Assembly: GCA_027493935.1 (NCBI GenBank)
Contig: JAOSJV010000001.1
Coordinates: forward strand, 1,860,001 to 1,924,000
Source: Burkholderiales bacterium
GTDB lineage: Bacteria > Pseudomonadota > Gammaproteobacteria > Burkholderiales > SG8-39
DNA length: 64,000 bases
Direction of reading: 5' to 3'
This document shows, one piece after another, positions 19,792 through 28,338 of the stretch (positions within the stretch are counted from its first letter, which is position 1; every line of letters starts with the position of its first letter). The position numbers and the translations under genes are program-made. The notes beneath the pieces are model-generated. The model ran no database searches, was not told the origin of the DNA, and was given only the letters and a program-made list of their open reading frames with translations.

Positions 19792-22374
19792 ATGGCGTCT
19801 CTGGCGGCATCGCGGCTTCTCGGGCTGCTGCGCGCCACGGCGGGTTCGCTCGGCGCCGGAACGGGCCGTCTGTCGATCAGCATCGTCGCGATCGCGCTCG
19901 GCGTGGCGCTGGGGTACGCGGTGCAGCTGGTGAACCGCGTGGCGGTGAACGAGTTCGCACAGGCGGTGCAGACGTTGTCGGGAGCTGCGGACCTCGTGAT
20001 CCGGGGACCGCGCGGCGGCTTCGCCGAGCAGGTGCTGGGCGAGGTGGCGCGGCGACCGGAAGTGGCTGCCGCGAGCCCGATCGTGGAAGTCGAGGCGCGC
20101 ATCCCGGGCCGCGACGAGGCGCTCAGGCTGCTCGGAATCGACGTCTTCCGCGCGGGCCTCGTTCAGCCCGGACTGGTGCCGGAGGTCGCCGCGGCGCCCC
20201 CAACCGTCCGCACCCGATTCGCCGTCGCGCGAGATGCCCTCGCTCGACACGCTGCGCGACGACACGGTCTTCCTCAACGCCGCGGCGATGACCTCGCTCG
20301 GGATGGGCGTGGGCGATGTCCTGCCCGTGCAGGTCGGCACCGGCATCGTCCGGCTCAGGATCGCCGGCGAGGTGCGCGCGGAGGGTCACGCGCAGCCGCT
20401 CGCGGTCATGGACATCGCCGGGGCGCAATGGCGGCTCGGGCGCCTCGGACGCCTGAGCCGGATCGATCTGCGCGTGCATCCCGGCGTGGACGTCGCGGCG
20501 CTCGCGCACCGCATCGGTGGAGTCTTGCCGCCCGGCGTCGCGGTCGAGCCTCCATCGGCCGCGATCGAGTCCACACTGCGCCTGTCGCGCTCCTACCGGG
20601 TGAATCTGAACGTGCTCGCCCTCGTGGCGCTCTTCACCGGCGGGCTACTCGTCTTCTCGACCCAGGCGCTTGCGGTGGTGCGGCGACGCCCCTATCTCGC
20701 GCTGCTGCGCGTTCTCGGCCTGACGCGCGGCGCAATGGTGCGACTGCTGCTGCTGGAGGCGGCAGCCGTCGGCGCGGTCGGCGCACTCGTCGGCCTCGGC
20801 GGCGGGTACGCCCTCGCCGAGCTCGTGCTCGGTACCGTTGGACCCGACCTTGGATCCGGGTTCTTTCGCGGCGTCGTCGCGCGGGCGACCTTCGAGCTGG
20901 CGCCTGCGCTCTCGTTTCTCGTGCTCGGCGTCGCGACCGCGTTGCTTGGCAGCCTGGCCGCCGCCAACGAGGCCGCGCGCACCGAGCCGGCGCAGGCGCT
21001 CAAGGCGGGCGACGAGCAGCGCGCCTTTCGGCGGCTCGCGCGGGTCTGGCCGGGTCTGGCGTGCATCGCGCTCGGCGCAGCCCTCGCGGGCGCGCCGCCC
21101 GTGAACGGGCTGCCGATCTTCGGTTACGCCGCGATCGCCTGTCTGCTGGTCGGCACGATCCTGCTCCTCGCTCGCATCGCGCGCGCGGTATTCGACCGGA
21201 TTCCGGTCGCGCGCCGCCCGCCGCGCGCCTCGCGGTCCTGCAGCTGCGCGGCGCACCGGGACAAGCGACGGTGAGCCTGGCCGCGATCGTCGCCAGCGTC
21301 AGCCTGCTCGTCTCGATGGCGATCATGGTCGCGTCGTTCCGGCAGTCCCTGGACCAGTGGCTCCAGCGCGTCCTGCCGGCGGACCTCTACCTGCGCGCCG
21401 CGCCGACCGGCGACAGCGCGTTCCTGCCGCCTGACGTCCAGGAGGCGATCGCGGCGCTGCCCGGAGTTCGGCGCGTCGAGTTCCTGCGCAGCGAGCGCCT
21501 CCTGCTGGACGCCCGGCGACCGCAGATCGTGCTGCTCGCACGGCCCATCGAAGCGGCGTCCGCCGCCAGATGGCTCCCGCTCGTGCGCAGTGCACCGCCG
21601 CCGGCCGGAGCGGCGCCGCCGGCATGGGTAAGCGAGGTTGCGGCCGACCTCTATGGGTTCGCCGTCGGGCAGGAGATCGAGCTTCCGATCGGCGGCCGCA
21701 GCGTGCGCTTCCACGTCGCGGGTGTCTGGCGCGACTACGCGCGCCAGCAGGGCGCGGTCGTAATCGAGCGCGCGCTCTACGCCGAGCTCACCGGCGACCG
21801 GAACGCGAACGATGCCGCGATCTATCTCGAGCCGGGCGCAGCGCCTGAACCGGTAGCGCGCGCGCTGCGCGAGCGCGTGCCGGGTGGCGGCGCGCTCGAA
21901 ACCGCCCTGCCAGCGGAGATCCGGCAACGCTCGCTCGCGATCTTCGATCGCACGTTCGCCGTGACCTACGCGTTGGAAACGGCCGCGCTCGCGATCGGGT
22001 TGATGGGCCTGTCTTCGAGCTTCGGCGCCCTCGTCCTGGCGCGGCGTCGCGAGTTCGGCGTGCTCCGGCACCTCGGCCTGACGCGCGCGCAGATCGGCGC
22101 GATGCTCGCCGCCGAGGGCGGGATCGTCAGCGCGCTCGGCCTCGGCGTCGGCGCGGCGCTCGGCTGGATCATCAGCCTGATCCTGATCCACGTCGTCAAC
22201 CGGCAATCGTTCCATTGGAGCATGGATCTTCACGTGCCGTGGGGGTCGCTCGCGGCATTCACCGCCATCATGCTCGGTCTGGCGAGCCTCACTGCGCTCG
22301 CGAGCGGCCGCCAGGCGATGGGCAGTGACGCGGTTCGGCGCGGTCAAGGAGGACTGGTGAGGAGCGAGGAGTGA
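19792..22374 (+). CDS. FtsX-family ABC transporter permease (two compensating frameshifts)
   Basis: The product of about 860 residues has the double FtsX layout: an N-terminal helix and large periplasmic domain, a core near residues 270-390 (LNVLALVALFTGGLLVFSTQALAVV), and a second half with SLAAIVASVSLLVSMAIMVASF and a C-terminal FtsX domain (LETAALAIGLMGLSSSFGALV). The middle third, from PSLDTLRDDTVFLNAAAM to about 21.22 kb, is in a different frame from both ends, so two indels (about 20190-20235 and 21215-21228) compensate. The gene starts one base after the ATPase stop and overlaps the following lipocalin-like gene by four bases, forming a three-gene operon. Confidence 0.82.
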   Translation: MASLAASRLLGLLRATAGSLGAGTGRLSISIVAIALGVALGYAVQLVNRVAVNEFAQAVQTLSGAADLVIRGPRGGFAEQVLGEVARRPEVAAASPIVEVEARIPGRDEALRLLGIDVFRAGLVQPGLVPEVAAAPPTVRTRFAVARDALARHAARRHGLPQRRGDDLARDGRGRCPARAGRHRHRPAQDRRRGARGGSRAAARGHGHRRGAMAARAPRTPEPDRSARASRRGRRGARAPHRWSLAARRRGRASIGRDRVHTAPVALLPGESERARPRGALHRRATRLLDPGACGGAATPLSRAAARSRPDARRNGATAAAGGGSRRRGRRTRRPRRRVRPRRARARYRWTRPWIRVLSRRRRAGDLRAGACALVSRARRRDRVAWQPGRRQRGRAHRAGAGAQGGRRAARLSAARAGLAGSGVHRARRSPRGRAARERAADLRLRRDRLSAGRHDPAPRSHRARGIRPDSGRAPPAARLAVLQLRGAPGQATVSLAAIVASVSLLVSMAIMVASFRQSLDQWLQRVLPADLYLRAAPTGDSAFLPPDVQEAIAALPGVRRVEFLRSERLLLDARRPQIVLLARPIEAASAARWLPLVRSAPPPAGAAPPAWVSEVAADLYGFAVGQEIELPIGGRSVRFHVAGVWRDYARQQGAVVIERALYAELTGDRNANDAAIYLEPGAAPEPVARALRERVPGGGALETALPAEIRQRSLAIFDRTFAVTYALETAALAIGLMGLSSSFGALVLARRREFGVLRHLGLTRAQIGAMLAAEGGIVSALGLGVGAALGWIISLILIHVVNRQSFHWSMDLHVPWGSLAAFTAIMLGLASLTALASGRQAMGSDAVRRGQGGLVRSEE

Positions 22375-23463
22375 CCGGTAAGCGGAGCCTGCTGCCGGCG
22401 TGCAGTTTCGAGCCTCGCCGCGGTTGCGCTGGCTGCGGCCTGTCCCGCCTTGGCAGAGACCGAGTACCCCGCGGTCCTGCCGGGCGTCGAGGTCGCGTTT
22501 CCGCGCGACCATGGCGCGCATCCGGCCTATCGCACCGAGTGGTGGTACATCACCGGTTGGGTGCGCGACCGCGCCGGCCGCGACCTCGGCATCCAGGTCA
22601 CGTTCTTCCGCAACCGGCCCGGCCTGGGCGAGGACAACCCCAGCGCGTTCGCGCCGCGCCAGCTCCTGTTCGCGCACGCGGCGCTCGCCGATGCCGCGCA
22701 CGGCCGGCTGCGGCACGACCAGCGCGCGGCACGGGCGGGCTTCGAATTTGCCCGCGCGGCGCGAGATGCGACCGATGTGCACATCGGCGACTGGTCGCTC
22801 CGCGCCACGGCGCAGGGATACGCCGCGCGAATCCCGGCGAGCGCGTTCACGCTCGACCTCGCTTCCGCGTCACGCAGCCCCTCCTGCTCCAGGGCGCCGG
22901 CGGCTACAGCCGCAAGGGTCCGCTGCCCGAGCAGGCGAGCTTCTACTACAGCCGGCCGCACCTCGCGGTCTCGGGCACGGTCGTCCTCGAAGGCGCGCGC
23001 CTGGAGGTCGAGGGCGAGGCCTGGCTCGACCACGAGTGGTCGAGCTGAATACCTCGCGCCCGATGCGCAGGGCTGGGACTGGATCGGCATCAACCTCGCC
23101 GACGGCAGCGCGCTGATGGCGTTCCGCATCCGCGACAAGCGCGGCGGCGTCTTCTGGTCGGGCGGAACCCTGCGCCGGCCCGACGGCGTCGTGCGCACGT
23201 TCGCGCCGGAGGAGATCGTCTTCACGCCGCTCAGGACGTGGCGCTCGCCGCGCACCGAGGCCGAGTATCCGGTGGCCATGCGGGTGCGTGCCGGCACGCT
23301 CGAGCTCGAGCTCGCGCCGATGATGGACGACCAGGAGCTCGACTCGCGTGCGAGCGTCGGCACCGTGTACTGGGAGGGCGCGGTGCGCGCGCTCGACGGC
23401 GCGCGCGAGATCGGCCGCGGCTATCTCGAGCTGACCGGCTACTGGCGGCCGCTCAGGCTCTGA
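22371..23463 (+). CDS. Secreted lipocalin-like (CrtC/AttH-type) protein, frameshifted
   Basis: The protein carries the AttH/CrtC-type lipocalin-like fold: HPAYRTEWWYITGWVRD, then QASFYYSRPHLAVSGTV, EGEAWLDHEWSS and GWDWIGINLADGSALMAFRIR. The start is a GTG overlapping the ftsX stop, but the signal-peptide sequence (SSLAAVALAAACPALA) is in another frame; further shifts occur near 22862 (one base missing) and 23046 (one extra T just after DHEWSS). Restored length is about 360 residues. Lipocalin-like proteins of this type are regularly encoded beside LolD/FtsX transporters and may carry or receive a lipid in the periplasm. Carotenoid hydratase activity should not be assumed. Confidence 0.78.
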
Positions 23464-23523
23464 GTCTGCTTGCGGACGGACGGCTCTGCGGCCAGTGTGC
23501 CAGGCACGCGCTGCGGCCGCGGC

Positions 23524-23823
23524 TCAATCCGGGTTGACGCGCAAGGAGACGAGTAGGCGGGTGCCGGCCGAACGCAGGAGCGTGGCCACCGGGCAATGAC
23601 GGCCCGGCGCTTGCTGAAGCGCGCTCACTTGCGACTCGCTCGCCGAGGTGTCGAGTCGCACTTCCAGTCTGATCTCGGGGAACGGCACCTCGATCTGCGC
23701 CTCGAGCGCCACGCCGCGCCGGTCGAACGCGACCTCCGCCGCGATCGCGAGGATGCGCACCTCCACCCCGTGCCTCGCCGCGAGGCGGTTGAGCGCCACG
23801 TTGGTGCAGCCGAACTGGGCGCT
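23524..23823 (-). pseudogene. OsmC-family peroxidase remnant, N-terminus missing
   Basis: The open segment encodes the C-terminal two thirds of an OsmC/Ohr-type thiol peroxidase: QFGCTNVALNRLAARHGVEV with one reactive cysteine, the strand-rich VAFDRRGVALEAQIEVPFPE, and APGRHCPVATLLRSAG with the second cysteine. An in-frame stop lies just before this at 23824-23826. The first 45-50 residues of a normal OsmC protein are absent, and the upstream space is taken by the cupin gene that ends at 23829. A GTG at 23799 could start a 91-residue product, but the fold would be incomplete. It appears to be a deletion remnant at the end of the operon. Confidence 0.65.
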
Positions 23824-23828
23824 TCAGG

Positions 23829-24207
23829 TCACGCGCTCGCATAGTAGTGGATCTCATACAGCAGACACCCACCATCGGACTTGAACGGGCCATGCTGCGC
23901 CCCCGGCGGCCGGCAGGCGTACGTCGGCCCGGTGAACTTCTCGCCGCCCTTTCCTCGGCGTCGTTGCCTACGACGAGGTCGCCGGAGAGCAGATATACCT
24001 CCTCCCAGTACTCGTGCACGAAAGGCTGCGTACTGAAGGCGCCAGGTCGATGCGCAGCAGGCGCGTGCGGTTGCCGCGCCCGTTCTGCTCGTCGAGTCCG
24101 CCCGCCAGAATCTTCTCCGTGAATCCCGGTGGGTAGCCTGGCACCGGATAGAACCCCTCGGTCATGCTTACTGAAGCGAACTCCAGGTGCGGCTTGGTGG
24201 TGCTCAT
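23829..24207 (-). CDS. Cupin-domain protein (frameshifted twice)
   Basis: The N-terminus (MSTTKPHLEFASVSMTEGFY) and the cupin core PFVHEYWEEVYLLSGDLVVG, with its histidine and glutamate metal ligands, lie in different frames; so does the C-terminus (CRPPGAQHGPFKSDGGCLLY). Breaks fall near 24040 and at 23948-23955 (beside an AAAGGG). Restored, the protein has roughly 125 residues, like small cupins that act as dioxygenases, isomerases or scavengers. The start at 24207 has AGGAGT seven bases upstream. It follows the binding-protein gene on the same strand and probably belongs to the UbiD1/MarR operon. Function beyond metal-binding cupin is not predictable. Confidence 0.68.
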
Positions 24208-24316
24208 CAGCTGACTCCTTGCTTGCTCATGCAGAATCTCGTGCGCGGCGCGGTTGCGCGCGCTTCCGTAAGGAGTGCCCGGACCCCCGCGGTGCGCAGC
24301 TACCGGACTCGGCCGC

Positions 24317-25489
24317 TCAGCGCTGCGGATCGTGTGTCTCGAGCAGCGTCCACTTGCCGTCGCGCATCTCCAGCACGTAAACCGGCTTCAGAGCGTCGTG
24401 GTCCGCGCCGATCGAGATCGCGCCCTCCAGCGCCGGAAATTCCTTCATGCTCGCGATTCTCGCACGGATCGCGTCGCGTTCGGCCGCCAGCCGCGCCGGT
24501 TCGCCGGTCACCTTTGCTTCCTTCATCGCCCAGGCGTAAAACTGGACGATGTCATAGGTCGCGGCGTCGAACTGCGCCGGTGCGGTGCGCTCGACCTTCA
24601 GCGCCGTTGCGCGCTTCTGGAATTCGGCGGCGAACTTACGCGTGCGCTCGTTCAAGTCGGCGAAAAAGGTGGACGGAATGACCGTGCCATTGCCGGCAGC
24701 ACCCATTCGCGCCGGCAGGTCCGGGTCGTTGATCGTCGATCCGGCCACCAAGCGCCCGTGGTGTCCCTGGCGGCGCATCTCGTGGGCCAACTTGATCGCC
24801 GCTTCGGGCGGCGCCCCGACACCCACGAGGTCCGTCGGAGTGGCCTTCAGCCGCGCGACCTGGGCCGACATGTCGAACGCGGCGAGCTTGAAATCCACCG
24901 ACAGCCTGACGTCGACCCCGGATTTCTTCATCATGCCCGGGATTACCTTCTCTCCCATCACTCGCGAGATCGTGTCGTCGTTTCCGTATGCCACCGCCCC
25001 GGTCGCCATAGGATAGTTCTTTGCCCTCACCGTACGCATCACACGCTCGAACATGTACGCCTCGTCGGACGTATTGCGGAAGGCGAACTTGAAACCCGCC
25101 ACCAGCTTCGGCGCGGACGACGCCATGGACATGGTGACGACACCGATTCGATCGGCGGCGGGCGCGGTCACCTGGACCTGACCGGAGCTGAACGGACCGA
25201 TGATCGCGAGAACCTTGTCGTCTTCGGCGAGCTTGCGCAGCCCGACTATGGTCTGGCCCGGATTGCCCGCCGTGTCGAACGCGATGTAGCGCAGCTTGCG
25301 GCCGTTCACGCCCCCGGCATTGTTGATCTCGTTGATCGCAATGCTCGCGGCAATCTCATTCGACCGCGACAGGCTGACGAACGGTCCGGTCTCGGCTGTG
25401 AGGTAACCGAGGACGAGGTCCTGGGCTGATGCGCCTGATGCGCACACCATTCCCGCGACGGCCATCTGCACCAGTAGTTTGCGTTTCAT
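24317..25489 (-). CDS. Liv-type ABC transporter substrate-binding protein (no cognate permease adjacent)
   Basis: The 390-residue protein has a Sec signal (MKRKLLVQMAVAGMVCASG, cleaved after ASAQ) and a mature part LVLGYLTAETGPFVSLSRSN typical of the Leu/Ile/Val-binding fold. It is a close paralogue of the binding protein at 42973-44182: both share PGQT-VGLRKLAEDD, IIGPFSSGQVQV and FRNTSDE-YMFERVMR. The latter has a full permease/ATPase set, so this orphan may share it. The start at 25489 follows GAGGAGGAAGG. It is encoded in the UbiD1/MarR operon, suggesting that the same or a related compound is imported. Confidence 0.9.
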   Translation of the reverse strand: MKRKLLVQMAVAGMVCASGASAQDLVLGYLTAETGPFVSLSRSNEIAASIAINEINNAGGVNGRKLRYIAFDTAGNPGQTIVGLRKLAEDDKVLAIIGPFSSGQVQVTAPAADRIGVVTMSMASSAPKLVAGFKFAFRNTSDEAYMFERVMRTVRAKNYPMATGAVAYGNDDTISRVMGEKVIPGMMKKSGVDVRLSVDFKLAAFDMSAQVARLKATPTDLVGVGAPPEAAIKLAHEMRRQGHHGRLVAGSTINDPDLPARMGAAGNGTVIPSTFFADLNERTRKFAAEFQKRATALKVERTAPAQFDAATYDIVQFYAWAMKEAKVTGEPARLAAERDAIRARIASMKEFPALEGAISIGADHDALKPVYVLEMRDGKWTLLETHDPQR

Positions 25490-25568
25490 GCCTTCCTCCT
25501 CTCTCCGTGGTCGGCCCGTCGAGGTACGCGGGCGAGGGCCGTACGCCCCGTCGTGCCGCGCCGGCATG

Positions 25569-26681
25569 CTAGAAGATGTCGGCGCGTTCATACTGTTCCG
25601 GCCACGCCTGCGTACTGCAGCGCAGCGTACGTGCCGCGTGCAGCGGCCAGTGCGGATCGTTCAGGAGCATTCGTCCCATCACCACCAGGTCGGCGCGGCC
25701 GTTTGCCACGATCTCCTCGGCCATCTCCGCCGACGAGATCAGGCCTACCGCGGCCGTTGCTAGGCCAGTGTCGCGGCGAATCTGTTCGGCAAAGGGCACT
25801 TGGTAGCCCGGATGGATCGGGATCCGCTGGCGCGGATCGTTGCCGCCCGAGCTGCAGTCGACGAGATCGACATCACCGCGCGACTTGAGTCGCCGGCAGA
25901 GCTCGATCGCTTCCGGCAGGTTGAACCCGTCATCGACCCATTCGGTGACCGATAGGCGCACGAACAGCGGTAGCTCGGTGGGCCATTCCGCGCGCACCGC
26001 GTCGAGCGTCTCCATCAGCAGGCGGGCACGGTTCGTGAGGGAACCGCCATAGGTGTCGTCGCGGCAATTGCTGAGTGGGGAGAGGAACTGGTGGAGGAGG
26101 TAGCCGTGTGCGGCGTGAATCTCGAGAACGCGGAAACCCGCCTCGCGCGCCCGACGGGTCGCAGCGGCGAAACGACCGATCAGTTCGCCTATCGCTTCGG
26201 CTGCGAGCGGTACTGGGACCGGATAGCCATCGGCGTAGGCGAGCGGCGACGGTCCGACGACCGGCCAGCCGCCGTCGGCGATCGCGATCGGCTGCATTCC
26301 TTCCCATGGGCGAGAGACCGAAGCCTTGCGCCCAGCGTGGCTGAGCTGTATCGCCGGCACGGCGCCGTGGCGCGCGACGAACGCCGCGATGCGTGCCAGC
26401 CGGCGTCGCTGGGCGTCGTTCCAGAGGCCGAGACAGTGCGGCGTGATGCGACCAGCCGGAGCCACGTGCGTCGCTTCGACGCATACGATGCCGGCGCCGC
26501 CGACCGCTCGTGCCGCGAGGTGCGCGAAGTGCCAATCGTCGGCCAGGCCGTCGCGCGCAGAGTACTGGCACATCGGTGAGAGCATGATGCGGTTGCGGGC
26601 GGTCACCGATCGCAGCGTGAGCGGTCGAAACAGGTGCGGTTGCGGGTCGCGCCGCAGAATTCGACGTGGGTTCTCGCTCAT
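25569..26681 (-). CDS. Old Yellow Enzyme-type NADH:flavin oxidoreductase (YqjM class)
   Basis: This FMN-dependent TIM-barrel ene-reductase of about 370 residues has the YqjM-class landmarks: MLSPMCQYSA near residue 36 with the redox-tuning cysteine, AIQLSHAGRKAS, HAAHGYLLHQFLSPLSN (substrate-binding histidines), DDTYGGSLTNRARL, and VVMGRMLLNDP at the FMN phosphate site. Enzymes of this class reduce activated double bonds, for example in enoyl or dienoyl intermediates. I use the ATG at 26681; a GTG two codons earlier is also possible. It nearly overlaps the EthD-like gene and belongs to the UbiD1 operon, which fits a ring-reduction or dienoate-reduction step. Confidence 0.9.
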   Translation of the reverse strand: MSENPRRILRRDPQPHLFRPLTLRSVTARNRIMLSPMCQYSARDGLADDWHFAHLAARAVGGAGIVCVEATHVAPAGRITPHCLGLWNDAQRRRLARIAAFVARHGAVPAIQLSHAGRKASVSRPWEGMQPIAIADGGWPVVGPSPLAYADGYPVPVPLAAEAIGELIGRFAAATRRAREAGFRVLEIHAAHGYLLHQFLSPLSNCRDDTYGGSLTNRARLLMETLDAVRAEWPTELPLFVRLSVTEWVDDGFNLPEAIELCRRLKSRGDVDLVDCSSGGNDPRQRIPIHPGYQVPFAEQIRRDTGLATAAVGLISSAEMAEEIVANGRADLVVMGRMLLNDPHWPLHAARTLRCSTQAWPEQYERADIF

Positions 26682-26683
26682 GC

Positions 26684-27014
26684 TCACGAGTGCTCGACGG
26701 TCGTGAACGCCTGGTGGGTGACCCTTCCGTCAAAGCGGGGAAAGCGTGAGAAGTCGACTCGCGCCTCGGCGCGGGCCGCCGATGCAAGGGCGGCATCCAG
26801 TTCTGCCGCCGAATCGAACGTCATCTGCACCAGCAGCGCCGCGTCGCCGTGCGTCACTTCACACGGATCGGTCCAATCGATCGGGCGGGTGAAGAGCGAC
26901 CGAGCGGATGCGCGGGAAGCGCATGAGGATCGGTACGTGCACGCGGGCGTAGTAGGCGAGAAAGGCGTGCGCATCGCGCGGTAGTCCGTTGTAGGTTACG
27001 AAATACGAGACCAT
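26684..27014 (-). CDS. EthD-like dimeric alpha/beta-barrel protein (frameshifted)
   Basis: The first half (MVSYFVTYNGLPRDAHAFLA, then YYARVHVPILMRFPRIRS) and second half (DWTDPCEVTHGDAALLVQM, FDSAAELDAALASAARAEAR) together make a 108-residue EthD-type ferredoxin-like barrel. They lie in different frames, with a break between 26880 and 26905. The ATG at 27014 has GGGAG six bases upstream. Proteins of this kind support ether, quinone or lactone metabolism by shielding or isomerising reactive intermediates; no specific activity is evident here. Its stop overlaps the start region of the OYE gene, so the two are translationally coupled. Confidence 0.7.
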
Positions 27015-27061
27015 GGGACGCTCCCGCCGGCTGATTGGAAATAGGGAATGAGCGTGAAGGA

Positions 27062-27703
27062 CTAGAATTTCCCTCGGTCGCGGGTCTTGCGATCAACGCT
27101 GCCGCCCGGCGCTCGCGGGGCACCGGATAATCCCATCAACGCGACCTCGGAACTGGTCACCAAACGGGCGACCAAGCGGCGGGCGGTGTCGAACGAGCGC
27201 GCGTCGAGGCCCTCGAAGAAGGCGTCGTTGATCGACCGCACCTCGGGCATCATGCGCTCGAGCAGCCGTTCGCCGCTGCGCGAAAGCCGGACTAGCGCGC
27301 TGCGGCCGTCGCGCGGATTACGTCGCTTCGTCAGCAGCCTGCGCTGGATCAGGATTCCCGCCTGGGTCGTGACGAAGGCACGGCTCACGCGCAGGTAGTC
27401 GGCAACTGCGCTCAACCGTACGCCGATGGCGCTGGGATGCGCTCGTTCAAGCTGCGCGATCGCCATGATCATCGTGTACTGTGGCCCGGTGACGCGGGCG
27501 AGGCGCGCGAGATGGTCGCGCACCCGACGCATACGGTCGGCGACCGTGAGCAGGTCGGCAAGGAAGTGCCGGAACGCGGCATCGCTGCCTCCGCGAAGCA
27601 GCGCCCTGAGCGACGTGCTCGGCGCAGGGCGGTAACCGCTCGCCGATCGGGGCGCGCGACGGACGCCTGCGCGCCGGAGTGCGGAGTCGGGGCGCTCAGA
27701 CAT
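27062..27703 (-). CDS. MarR-family transcriptional regulator
   Basis: The 213-residue protein has a central winged helix-turn-helix (SAVADYLRVSRAFVTTQAGI for the recognition region, then QRRLLTKRRNPRDGRSALVRL as wing), flanked by the helices that form the MarR dimer. About 35 arginine-rich residues precede the usual domain. The start at 27703 overlaps the end of the AhpD-like gene (GTGGATGTCTGA), so it is co-translated within the UbiD1 operon. The palindrome TTAAGTA-N4-TACTAAA at 29797-29814, in the promoter of the same operon, is the probable binding site. The inducer is likely the pathway substrate or its CoA ester. Confidence 0.88.
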   Translation of the reverse strand: MSERPDSALRRAGVRRAPRSASGYRPAPSTSLRALLRGGSDAAFRHFLADLLTVADRMRRVRDHLARLARVTGPQYTMIMAIAQLERAHPSAIGVRLSAVADYLRVSRAFVTTQAGILIQRRLLTKRRNPRDGRSALVRLSRSGERLLERMMPEVRSINDAFFEGLDARSFDTARRLVARLVTSSEVALMGLSGAPRAPGGSVDRKTRDRGKF

Positions 27704-28319
27704 CCACCCAGCCGGATTGCGGAAGCAGGTGCGACTCGATCGGAACTTTCAGGCTGTCGTGCACCGTATTGTAGAACTTCCAAAAGCCGACCAGACAGGC
27801 GAGTTCGACGATCTGCGGCGGGCTCAGATGCCGCTTGAGCCGATCCAGGATCTCGTCGGGCACGTTGGACGCATTCGTGGAGGCGGCGCTTACATAGTCG
27901 ATGCACACGCGCTCGAGCTCGTTCTCCGGCCGATACTCGCCGCTGAGAAGCTGCATCAGGTCGTCGTCGCTCAACCCCCAGCCCTCGGCGCTGGCATCCG
28001 TCGGGCGCTTGAGCATCGAGCAGCTGTGCGCGGTGCAGTACGCGCAACCGTTCGTCTTGCACGCGATCGCCGCGAGCTTGCGCTTGAGGAGCTGGTCGAG
28101 CGTCGAGCTCGGGTCGCGCATGATGTTGCTGTTCAGGCGGAACAGGGTCTCGGCAATTTCCGGCCGGTGGGCATAGAGCTTGAGCGCGTTCGGCAGAAAA
28201 CCCATGCGCTTGACGTAGGGCTCGACCACGGCGCGCAGGCGGTCGACGACCTGTTCGTCGGGCACGTACGGGATGAAGGGTTCGGCTTCGACGGTCACGC
28301 GGGGCTTCGGAGCGTTCAT
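27696..28319 (-). CDS. Carboxymuconolactone decarboxylase / AhpD-like protein
   Basis: The 207-residue protein is an all-helical CMD-fold member with the redox motif CKTNGCAYCTAHSC near residue 93 (CxxC plus histidine). It is longer than single-domain AhpD and resembles the peroxidase-related type. The start at 28319 has GGAGG eight bases upstream. It lies 19 bases after the UbiD1 gene and overlaps the MarR gene. A role in removing peroxides made by flavoenzymes in the operon, or in a decarboxylation step, are both possible; the CxxC favours the first. Confidence 0.82.
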   Translation of the reverse strand: MNAPKPRVTVEAEPFIPYVPDEQVVDRLRAVVEPYVKRMGFLPNALKLYAHRPEIAETLFRLNSNIMRDPSSTLDQLLKRKLAAIACKTNGCAYCTAHSCSMLKRPTDASAEGWGLSDDDLMQLLSGEYRPENELERVCIDYVSAASTNASNVPDEILDRLKRHLSPPQIVELACLVGFWKFYNTVHDSLKVPIESHLLPQSGWVDV

Positions 28320-28338
28320 GCGTCTGCCTCCACGGTCA

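Noticed and set aside
22371..23463. Carotenoid 1,2-hydratase (CrtC)
   Set aside because: The fold is shared by the secreted lipocalin-like proteins found next to LolD/FtsX transporters, and no carotenoid pathway is present.
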